Positions 1 through 5,233 of a DNA stretch of 5,789 nt are shown here, in pieces (the stretch's first letter is position 1; the number at the start of each line of letters is the position of its first letter). Below the pieces are notes generated by a model. It searched no databases and was not told the origin of the DNA. It saw only the letters and a program-made list of their open reading frames with translations. The DNA is taken from contig JAISAK010000196.1 of the NCBI GenBank assembly GCA_031266695.1, forward strand, positions 1 through 5,789, given 5' to 3'. Position numbers and translations under genes: made by a program. Origin of the DNA: Treponema sp. (GTDB lineage: Bacteria; Spirochaetota; Spirochaetia; Treponematales; Breznakiellaceae).

Positions 1-16
1 GCTGTTTTTCAGCGGA

Positions 17-48
17 AGTTGTTCAATACCTAAAGTTATTGAACAACT
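17..48. repeat. Perfect 12-bp inverted repeat with 8-nt loop
   Basis: The arms AGTTGTTCAATA (17-28) and TATTGAACAACT (37-48) are exact reverse complements separated by 8 bases. Two smaller perfect inverted repeats flank it: GCTG-TTTTT-CAGC at 1-13, and CTATTT-TG-AAATAG at 49-62. No reading frame is supported in 1-71. The hairpin could end a transcript entering from the left or could be a dimeric regulator's operator. It lacks a clean T-tract on either side, so a terminator call is not secure. The symmetry is seen directly; the role is unknown. Confidence 0.6.
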
Positions 49-71
49 CTATTTTGAAATAGTCTTATTGA

Positions 72-102
72 TACAAAAACGACCGCCCCGGGGACGGCCG
101 TT
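72..102 (-). terminator. Intrinsic terminator after tRNA-Val
   Basis: On the minus strand, starting 3 bases beyond the tRNA 3' end, a GC-rich hairpin (78-102) with about 10 stem pairs, including G-U pairs, is followed by five Ts (75-79 complemented) and then GTAT. This is the classic shape of a Rho-independent terminator. It ends the tRNA transcript and probably any readthrough from the chemotaxis operon upstream. The plus strand has only TTTTC after the stem, so it could also work weakly the other way. Confidence 0.8.
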
Positions 103-105
103 TTC

Positions 106-179
106 TGGGCGATAGAAGAATCGAACTTCTGACCCTCAGCGTGTCATACTGATGCTCTAACCAACTGAGCTAACCGCCC
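106..179 (-). tRNA. tRNA-Val (anticodon GAC)
   Basis: The minus strand folds into a complete 74-nt cloverleaf. The acceptor stem GGGCGGT pairs with ATCGCCC (one G-U), with discriminator A. The D arm is GCTC/GAGC with loop AGTTGGTTA. The anticodon stem TCAGT/GCTGA encloses loop ATGACAC, giving U33 and anticodon GAC, which reads valine codons GUC and GUU. The variable loop is GGGTC, and the T arm AGAAG/CTTCT has loop TTCGATT. The 3' CCA is not encoded (the next bases are GAAA) and must be added by nucleotidyltransferase. A TTAACA-N16-TGTTAT promoter-like pair lies just upstream, but it is too close to the mature 5' end to serve. Expression may come from farther upstream or by readthrough from the chemotaxis operon. 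Confidence 0.95.
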
Positions 180-184
180 AAATA

Positions 185-296
185 ACAGCACCGCGTTAAG
201 CGGTGTTAATTCCAAAAATTCCGCAGGGCCAGGAACCGGTAAAGGCCGCAGTACCCGGTAACGCGGGCGGGGTTTATCCCGCCCGGTGTTCCGCTT
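185..296. repeat. 112-bp direct repeat, copy 1
   Basis: This copy matches 344-454 with five substitutions and one 1-base gap, about 95% identity. It holds two perfect hairpins: CACCGC-GTTAA-GCGGTG at 189-205, and an 8-bp stem CGGGCGGG/CCCGCCCG at 264-285 with a 6-nt loop. It ends 5 bases before the 5' end of the tRNA-Val gene on the minus strand. No convincing protein is encoded; a short open frame here runs into the tRNA. The hairpins lack a T-tract, so they are not ordinary terminators. It is probably one member of a genome-wide palindromic repeat family, which is inference. Confidence 0.85.
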
Positions 297-309
297 CACA
301 GAACAGCCG

Positions 310-328
310 GGTTTTCCGAAGGAAAACC
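310..328. repeat. 8-bp hairpin between the two direct repeats
   Basis: GGTTTTCC-GAA-GGAAAACC is a perfect 8-bp inverted repeat with a 3-nt loop. It sits in the 47-bp spacer between the two 112-bp repeat copies. The spacer also contains a small CAGC/GCTG hairpin at 331-343. No T-run follows on either strand. It may be part of a larger composite repeat. Confidence 0.5.
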
Positions 329-343
329 ACAGCAGCGAAGCTG

Positions 344-454
344 ACAGCACCGCGTTAAGCGGTGTTAATTCAAAAATTCCGCAGGGCCAGGAACCAATAA
401 AGGCCGCGGCACCCTGTAACGCGGGCGGGGTTTATCCCGCCCGGTGTTCCGCTT
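344..454. repeat. 112-bp direct repeat, copy 2 (111 bp)
   Basis: Second copy of the element at 185-296, in the same orientation and one base shorter. Both hairpins are unchanged: 348-364 (CACCGC/GCGGTG) and 422-443 (CGGGCGGG/CCCGCCCG). The differences cluster in the region between the hairpins, for example GG to AA in the GAACC-TAAAGG segment. This suggests the stems are conserved and the linker drifts, but with only two copies that is tentative. It lies 110 bases beyond the cheX stop, in the path of any readthrough transcript. Confidence 0.85.
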
Positions 455-463
455 AAAGATATA

Positions 464-540
464 CAAAAAAACCATCCGCGTCAACAGTACAGGGCAACGG
501 TACGCGCATCCAAAACAAATTGGAACGAACCGCCGCGGAT
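464..540 (-). terminator. Possible weak terminator of the che operon
   Basis: Reading the minus strand after the cheX stop, a run of seven Ts (465-471) directly follows a GC-rich segment. ATCCGCG (534-540) can pair with CGCGGAT (474-480), but the loop is about 53 nt, with an internal imperfect hairpin built on TCCAA/TTGGA. The T-run is good and the stem is poor by intrinsic-terminator standards. If it fails, the transcript would continue through the 112-bp repeats into tRNA-Val. Confidence 0.3.
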
Positions 541-564
541 CTTTTCAACGGAGTTTTTTCAAGT

Positions 565-1041
565 CTACTTCATCCGCTCCCGAATGGCGACATTGACTTC
601 GATTTTGCCGTTCTCACCCAGTTCCATTGGGACAATGAGAGCCTCAACCTCGCCGAGGTTGCTGGACACTTCCATATTATCGCCGGTAAAAAGGGCCGGC
701 GGGGTAAGATCGAATTTAAAGCCCAGATCGTGGAGCTTGGTAACCGCCTGGGCGGTGATCATATTTGCAAGTTCCTGTATGGTAGCCTTCGCAAGCTCGT
801 CAAGGGCGGTGAATTGTTCACCGTTCATGGCGCCCGATACCGCCAAAGCTGTTTCCCTGGTCATATCAAAAAGGACCCGGCCTTCCACATCCCCGGCAAG
901 CCCCACAAGAGCGGCAACGCCCATGATGGACATAGTAGTAGGTTTAAGATAAATCTCTCCCCGTTTGACATCAGAGTTAAGAACTTCCTTCAACACATTA
1001 AAAGCAGATTCAACAAAGGGATTAATATATTCCACTCTCAT
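565..1041 (-). CDS. cheX: CheY-P phosphatase CheX
   Basis: A 158-residue CheC/CheX/FliY-family protein that dephosphorylates phospho-CheY in the cytoplasm and so resets the motor signal. It is close to the usual CheX length. It begins MRVEYINPFVESAFNVLKEV, a typical CheX N-terminal helix. It carries the family's catalytic E-x-x-N signature as ELAN (Glu90, Asn93), where the acidic and amide side chains act on the CheY phosphoryl group. Only one such motif is present, as expected for CheX; CheC normally has two. The frame is open upstream to an ATG at 1113, but that start would lie inside cheW. The ATG at 1041 has an AAGGAG ribosome site 6 nt ahead and sits 23 nt after the cheW stop. It is the last gene of the operon here, with no cheY following. 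Confidence 0.93.
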   Translation of the reverse strand: MRVEYINPFVESAFNVLKEVLNSDVKRGEIYLKPTTMSIMGVAALVGLAGDVEGRVLFDMTRETALAVSGAMNGEQFTALDELAKATIQELANMITAQAVTKLHDLGFKFDLTPPALFTGDNMEVSSNLGEVEALIVPMELGENGKIEVNVAIRERMK

Positions 1042-1047
1042 TTCAAA

Positions 1048-1053
1048 CTCCTT
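1048..1053 (-). promoter_or_regulatory. Ribosome binding site of cheX
   Basis: AAGGAG on the minus strand lies 6 nt before the ATG at 1041, in the gap between cheW and cheX. It is by far the clearest Shine-Dalgarno in the operon and fixes the cheX start over the longer in-frame ATG at 1113. Confidence 0.85.
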
Positions 1054-1064
1054 ATTTAAACTTA

Positions 1065-2402
1065 TTAGTTGCCTATATAAACCGAAACCGGATCCGTGGC
1101 TACAACCCGCCAATCGTTTCCGTTTAATTCCTCATTTCTTCCCAAAATAACAAGACCCCGGCTTTTTAACTTTTCCCTGAAACCGGCAATCATCTTTTCC
1201 TGTTCTTCGGAGGAAAGGAACGAAAGCATATCCCGCACAAGAATTATGTCCAGTTCGGGAAGCGGGTTCTCGTTCAGGATATCATGGTATTCAAACACTA
1301 TTGTATCCTTTATCGCCTGATTAAAGGAATACCCGTTGCGGCCTTTTACCATAAAATTCCGGCAGTACTCAGGCGCCTCCTCCAGGTCAAAAACCATGTT
1401 CGGCGCCTGGGAAATGGCCATTATATCATTGTCATTGGCCCATATTTTGATAAGCCCATTGGGATATCTTTCCTTCAGTATACAGGCAAAAGAAAAAGTT
1501 TCATAGCCCTTTCCGCATCCTATGTTCCATACCTGAATACCGTTTGAGGGAAGGTTGGGCAGGCTTTTTTTTATCGCTTCCGCGTAATCGTCGTTCCAGA
1601 AAACACCCGTACAGGGCGAATAGAAGGGTTCGAGAAATTCATCCGCTTCCGAGGATCCCTTAAGCTGGAGGTCGCCGCCGCTACGGCCGATGCTCCAATC
1701 GGCAAAGCGCTTGCGGAGCCAGGTTTCGTTGAGCGGCGACGCGTTGAAACGGCGGAGGGCGGCAAGGCTTTCCTTGATAAAGCCCAGCGTGGAGTCCGGG
1801 TTAAGACGCTGCTCTTCGACATTCCCGGCCGGCTGCGGAGGCGCGGCATAGTACGAATCGGCCGGGGCGCCTGCCAGCACCGCGCCCCGGGACTTGTTCT
1901 TGTCGTCGTCGCTCTGGGAAAAAATCCGTACCACGTCAAGTATGATGTAGAGATCGCCCTGCTTCTCAACCACCCCGCTGATAAATTTGATATTGATATC
2001 TCCAAAAATCGGGTGCGGGGGCTGGATCGTATCGGAATTGATCCCCACCACCCTGTCGATCTTGTCCACGATGGTTCCGTAGACCTGTTCTTCAATGCGA
2101 AGAATCAGCATATTCTCCTGACCGTCGATTTTTTTCTCCGCCGGCAGGTGAAAAAAGGTTCTGAGGTCTATGATGGGAATAATATCACCCCGCAGATTAT
2201 ACACGCCCCGGACAAAGGAAGCGGCGTTGGGCACATAGGTAAATTTGTCGGCCTTGGCAATTTCCTTGACGTTCATGATGTCCACGGCGTAATCTTTCCC
2301 GGCAAGGGAAAAAGTTATCATCTTGAAATCGACCGTATCGACCCGTTCTTTCTGTTCCTGCAGCTCGGCGTTTACCTGTGCCAGATCCCGTACTACTGTC
2401 AT
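1065..2402 (-). CDS. cheW: CheW coupling protein fused to a degenerate CheR-like domain
   Basis: A 445-residue two-domain chemotaxis protein. Residues about 25-163 are a CheW domain (ITFSLAGKDYAVDIMNVKEI at 29-48, then NLRGDIIPIIDLR at 69-81) that links chemoreceptors to the CheA P5 domain at the membrane array. A polar, Ala/Pro linker (about 164-200) follows. Residues about 205-445 resemble a CheR methyltransferase: VWNIGCGKGYETFSFACIL (291-309) matches the SAM-binding region, and ILVRDMLSFL (387-396) stands where CheR has CRNVLIYF. The usual N-terminal CheR region is reduced, and the CRN signature reads VRD. Methyltransferase activity is therefore doubtful, though the GCGKG loop might still bind SAM. 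Free CheW is about 150-180 residues, so this is a real fusion with one uninterrupted frame. A CheW-CheR-like fusion is described in Treponema denticola arrays. It starts 7 nt after the cheA stop with only a weak AGG-type ribosome site overlapping that stop, which suggests translational coupling. Confidence 0.93.
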   Translation of the reverse strand: MTVVRDLAQVNAELQEQKERVDTVDFKMITFSLAGKDYAVDIMNVKEIAKADKFTYVPNAASFVRGVYNLRGDIIPIIDLRTFFHLPAEKKIDGQENMLILRIEEQVYGTIVDKIDRVVGINSDTIQPPHPIFGDINIKFISGVVEKQGDLYIILDVVRIFSQSDDDKNKSRGAVLAGAPADSYYAAPPQPAGNVEEQRLNPDSTLGFIKESLAALRRFNASPLNETWLRKRFADWSIGRSGGDLQLKGSSEADEFLEPFYSPCTGVFWNDDYAEAIKKSLPNLPSNGIQVWNIGCGKGYETFSFACILKERYPNGLIKIWANDNDIMAISQAPNMVFDLEEAPEYCRNFMVKGRNGYSFNQAIKDTIVFEYHDILNENPLPELDIILVRDMLSFLSSEEQEKMIAGFREKLKSRGLVILGRNEELNGNDWRVVATDPVSVYIGN

Positions 2403-2409
2403 TATTTAC

Positions 2410-4773
2410 CTACCGTGTTGAAGCTTCGCGTATCCGGCGCTGCTCCATTTCCTTTTTAAGCCCCAGCTCCAAAAGCTGGCTGACGTCGATGATAAGGGAA
2501 ACGGAACCATCGCCCAGTATGGAGGCGCCGGCGATTCCCGGAGAATTGGTAAACTGATCCCTCAAGGGCTTGATTACCACATCTTCCTCGCCAATAAGGC
2601 TGTCCACCATAAAGCCCATTTTTTTCTCGGCGGTTCCTACGATAACAATAAAGTTGTACTCCTGCTGTTCCACGGTCTTGATGCCAAAAAGCCGGTTAAG
2701 CCTGAGCAGGGAGATGACATCGTTGCGGATATTGAAGACCTCGTAGTTATCGATCATCTTGATTTCTTCCGGCTTGATGCGCAGGCTTTCGATGACGCTG
2801 GTAATGGGAATGGAATAAATCTCCTGCCCCACCCGCACCAGAAGGCCCTGGATGATCGCCAGGGTAAGGGGCAGCTTGATGGTAAACTTGGTTCCCTTGC
2901 CGTGCTCGGAATTTACCGTTACCGTGCCGTTGAGTTTTTCTATGGAACGGCGCACCACGTCAAGACCGACGCCGCGGCCCGAAATAGCGGTAATCTGCTT
3001 GGCGGTGGAGAAACCGGGTTCAAAGATCAGATTGAAGGCCTCCACGTCGGAAAGGATCTTGTTGGGGCTGATGAGGCCCCGCTCCGCGGCCTTTGCCTTT
3101 ACCGCATCCACATCAATGCCTTTGCCGTCATCGGCAATTTCGATGACGATCATATTGCCTTCGTTGGCCGCCTTGAGAAGAACCATGCCCTCTTCCGGCT
3201 TGCCCGCGGCTTTTCGTTCTTCCTGGGACTCTATGCCGTGGTCAATGGAATTCCGTACCGAGTGCATAATCGGATCGAGGAGGTCCTCGATGACCGACTT
3301 GTCCAGTTCCGTCTCTTCGCCTTCAATAACCAGGTTGATTTTTTTATTGAGCGATTTTGAAAGATCCCTGACCAGCCGGGGGAAGCGGCTGAATATCTGG
3401 CTTATGGGAACCATGCGGATCCGCATAACCCCTTCCTGGAGCTCGCCGGTGATTCTGCCGAGGTTTTGGGCGGTTGAACGGAACTTGCCCATGCTGTTCT
3501 TCATGGACGTTTCAAAGCCGTCGAAGAGCGAGAAAATATCTCCGTACCGCTCGTTGATTTCCTTGCGCACATCTTTGACGGATTTTCCGTTCTGGATCTT
3601 CTCCAAAAAATCGGGGAGGCTGTCGAAAAGATTTTTGATCTTTTCACGGTAGGCCCCTTCAAGCTCGTGGAGATCGTTCACCAGATCGGTAAACTGCAGA
3701 TTGATCTGGTTGAAGGTTGCCTTGGTGATAACCGTTTCCGAAACCAGATTGAGGAGATCGTCAATGCGTTTTGAATCTACCCGGAGTATTGAACCGGCTT
3801 CCTTGCCGGCCTTCTTCGCGTCTTCGGTTGAACCGGCCGCTTTGGACGCCGCCGCTTTCGGCGCGGCGGGCGCGGCAGAAGCGGCCGTTTCCGAAGCCGC
3901 CGCGGCTTTCGGAGCCGGGGGGGCGGCCGGGGGGGCGGCCGGGGCCGCAGCTTTCGGAGCGGAACTGATAAGCTTGTTTATATCGACAATTTCCGCCGAA
4001 AGGCTTACGTCGGGAATAACGACAATCCTGTTTATATCTTCAACGGCTTTCTCCGTGGCGTAATAGTAATCAACAACGGGGAAAAAATTATCCTCGTAGA
4101 GCTGTTCGAATTCCGGCGCGGTTTTGAGAATGGTTCCGCCGCCCTTGAGCGCCGCGTAAACCTGAATGCCGCCGACGGTATTCATTAAACTGTTTTCGTC
4201 GAATTTTACGGAAATCCGGTAAATGGGCATAGCCCCGTCAATGGATTCCTTAAGCTCAAGCAGCTCAAATTCGGTAAGCCCGGCGCCGGACGCCTGGGCA
4301 GCGGCAGCCGGCTGGGGAGCGGCCTTGACAGCCGGCCTGGCCGCGGCTTTCGCGCTTCCCTTCTTGCTTTTGGCATCCTCGGGAAGCAGCGCGGAAAGCT
4401 TTCCCTCTATTTCCGAAGTGTCCTCCTGATAAACCGCTCCGTTCATTCGCTGTTCCAGCATTGCCTTGATAACATCTATTGCCGAAAGCAGGATGTCCAC
4501 GACATCCTCGTTCACCGCCAACTGGTCGGAACGGATAGCATCCAATACATCTTCCACAAGGTGGGTAAAATGGGAAAGCTCCATCATTTCCACTGTGGCG
4601 GAACCGCCTTTAAGGGTATGGGCGGCGCGGAAAATTTCATCTACCGCGTCTTTGTTGCCCCCCTCGTTCTCAAGGACCAAAATGTTCTGCTCCAGGGTAT
4701 CAACCTGCATCTGGGCTTCGCTGAAAAAGTCCTTGAGTAATTCCTCATTATTTGGATCAAGATAGTCACTCAT
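2410..4773 (-). CDS. cheA: Chemotaxis histidine kinase CheA with extended dimerization domain
   Basis: A 787-residue class II histidine kinase that phosphorylates CheY under control of receptors and CheW. Domains in order: P1 (1-130) with the phosphorylation box FRAAHTLKGGSA, His52; a short Ala-rich linker; P2-like region (about 166-268); an Ala/Pro/Lys linker (271-327); P3 dimerization (about 328-455); P4 kinase (about 460-638); and P5 CheW-like (about 640-772). P4 has the N box HSVRNSIDHGIE (504-515), G1 DDGKGID (548-554), F box FEPGFST (584-590), G2 GRGVGLDVV (599-607) and GKGTKF (625-630), so it appears fully active. P3 spans about 120 residues before RMVPI, roughly twice the usual length, matching the extended P3 reported for T. 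denticola. The ATG is the first start after an in-frame TAA 15 nt upstream and has no Shine-Dalgarno. It is the first gene of the operon. Confidence 0.97.
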   Translation of the reverse strand: MSDYLDPNNEELLKDFFSEAQMQVDTLEQNILVLENEGGNKDAVDEIFRAAHTLKGGSATVEMMELSHFTHLVEDVLDAIRSDQLAVNEDVVDILLSAIDVIKAMLEQRMNGAVYQEDTSEIEGKLSALLPEDAKSKKGSAKAAARPAVKAAPQPAAAAQASGAGLTEFELLELKESIDGAMPIYRISVKFDENSLMNTVGGIQVYAALKGGGTILKTAPEFEQLYEDNFFPVVDYYYATEKAVEDINRIVVIPDVSLSAEIVDINKLISSAPKAAAPAAPPAAPPAPKAAAASETAASAAPAAPKAAASKAAGSTEDAKKAGKEAGSILRVDSKRIDDLLNLVSETVITKATFNQINLQFTDLVNDLHELEGAYREKIKNLFDSLPDFLEKIQNGKSVKDVRKEINERYGDIFSLFDGFETSMKNSMGKFRSTAQNLGRITGELQEGVMRIRMVPISQIFSRFPRLVRDLSKSLNKKINLVIEGEETELDKSVIEDLLDPIMHSVRNSIDHGIESQEERKAAGKPEEGMVLLKAANEGNMIVIEIADDGKGIDVDAVKAKAAERGLISPNKILSDVEAFNLIFEPGFSTAKQITAISGRGVGLDVVRRSIEKLNGTVTVNSEHGKGTKFTIKLPLTLAIIQGLLVRVGQEIYSIPITSVIESLRIKPEEIKMIDNYEVFNIRNDVISLLRLNRLFGIKTVEQQEYNFIVIVGTAEKKMGFMVDSLIGEEDVVIKPLRDQFTNSPGIAGASILGDGSVSLIIDVSQLLELGLKKEMEQRRIREASTR
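3915..3938. repeat. Two 12-bp tandem units with G7 tracts in the cheA linker
   Basis: CCGGGGGGGCGG occurs twice head to tail (3915-3926 and 3927-3938), followed by a partial third unit. On the coding strand these are C7 tracts encoding repeated Pro-Pro-Ala-Ala in the P2-P3 linker. The unit length is a multiple of three, so gain or loss of a unit changes only linker length. A one-base slip in either G7 run would shift the frame before P3 and abolish the kinase. The surrounding linker (about 3800-3960) is markedly GC-rich. Confidence 0.8.
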
Positions 4774-4782
4774 ATATGGTAA

Positions 4783-4810
4783 ATGTTATACACAAATCGT
4801 CTTACGTCAA
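4783..4810 (-). promoter_or_regulatory. Probable sigma-70-type promoter of the che operon
   Basis: On the minus strand, TTGACG (4805-4810, five of six bases of the -35 consensus) is separated by 16 nt from TAACAT (4783-4788, four of six of the -10 consensus). An overlapping TATAAC (4785-4790) is a better -10 match but leaves only 14 nt. Either choice puts the transcription start within a few bases of the cheA ATG at 4773, where no ribosome site is visible. No flagellar sigma-28 motif is seen between here and 4980. The call rests on motif match and position only. Confidence 0.5.
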
Positions 4811-4840
4811 GCCTCTAAAATCCCACCCCAGGAATTCTCA

Positions 4841-4877
4841 GGTTAAAAAACAGTAAAGAAAATGAAGAATTTTAACC
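4841..4877. repeat. 8-bp inverted repeat upstream of cheA
   Basis: GGTTAAAA (4841-4848) and TTTTAACC (4870-4877) are exact reverse complements with a 21-nt A-rich spacer. The right arm overlaps the start of the degenerate repeat at 4870. It may be a remnant of an element boundary or may be coincidence in AT-rich DNA; the role is unknown. Confidence 0.35.
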
Positions 4878-4959
4878 ACGAATGGCACAGAGTACACGGA
4901 GTACACCATATGCGTTAACTTAAGAATATTTAACCGCAAAGGCGCAGAAGGCGAATAAG
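4870..4959 (+). repeat. Degenerate 'TTTAACC-CGAA' interspersed repeats, plus orientation
   Basis: Two related units occur here. Unit A (4870-4907) begins TTTTAACCACGAATGGCACA and continues with ACGGAG and a repeated GTACAC. Unit B (4929-4959) begins TTTAACCGCAAAGGCGCAGA and ends GGCGAATAAG. Each consists of TTTAACC, then CGAA or GCAAAG, then short near-repeats of the type ACACGGAG or GGCGCAGAAGGCG. Sequences of this style recur between genes in many bacterial genomes. No protein frame is supported. The remainder of 4774-4982 holds the cheA promoter and nothing else recognisable. Confidence 0.55.
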
Positions 4960-5079
4960 TTTTTGCTCTCAAGTCCTTTTTCTATGCCCCTATTACATTT
5001 TTTCCGTACTGTGGCATTTGCGGGGGCTCCCACCGTGCCGCCTTTAAGCTCTCAACATGTTTACACATGCTTTTGTGGG

Positions 5080-5175
5080 TGTCCTTCTTCGACTTATTCG
5101 ACTTCGCGGTTAGTTTTTCTTCGACTTTGCGGTTAATCTTTCTCTTCCGTTCGTGTTGGTTCGTGAGGTTCGAGG
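5080..5175 (-). repeat. Degenerate 'AACCGCGAAG' interspersed repeats, minus orientation
   Basis: The same family as 4870-4959, but on the opposite strand. Read on the minus strand, 5080-5113 has CTAACCGCGAAGTCGAATAA followed by GTCGAAGAAGGAC; 5118-5136 has TTAACCGCAAAGTCGAAGA; and 5143-5175 has CGAACC and CACGAACCAACACGAACGG. The first two units closely resemble each other, so they look like a partial tandem duplication. An 89-codon open frame crosses this block, but its Lys/Arg/Glu-rich content comes from the repeats and it is not called a gene. The 100 bases before it (4980-5079) hold no feature I recognise. Confidence 0.55.
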
Positions 5176-5233
5176 TAAATCTTCCCTGTTCTTGGCTATT
5201 AGACTCTCGAATAAACAGGCCGAAAATAGTAAG

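Noticed and set aside
184..211. TTAACA-N16-TGTTAT as the tRNA promoter
   Set aside because: The -10 would end only a few bases before the mature tRNA 5' end, placing the transcription start inside the tRNA.
264..285. CGGGCGGG/CCCGCCCG hairpin as an intrinsic terminator
   Set aside because: No T-tract follows the stem on either strand in either repeat copy.
144..350. 68-codon open frame on the minus strand ending in RLAQLVRA
   Set aside because: The frame reads through repeat copy 1 into the tRNA-Val gene; the LAQLVRA end is a typical mistranslation of a tRNA.
185..454. CRISPR-like array
   Set aside because: Only two copies, 112 bp long, with a hairpin-containing 47-bp spacer; the unit size and copy number do not fit CRISPR and no cas genes are present.
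520..1059. 179-codon open frame on the plus strand
   Set aside because: It is antisense to cheX, which has clear family motifs and a ribosome site.
1065..2402. Fusion of CheW and CheR as a sequencing or assembly artefact
   Set aside because: The frame is uninterrupted across a normal linker, and the same fusion is known in Treponema.
2852..3652. 266-codon open frame on the plus strand
   Set aside because: It is antisense to the P3-P5 region of cheA; its Ser/Arg-rich composition is an artefact of GC-rich codons read in reverse.
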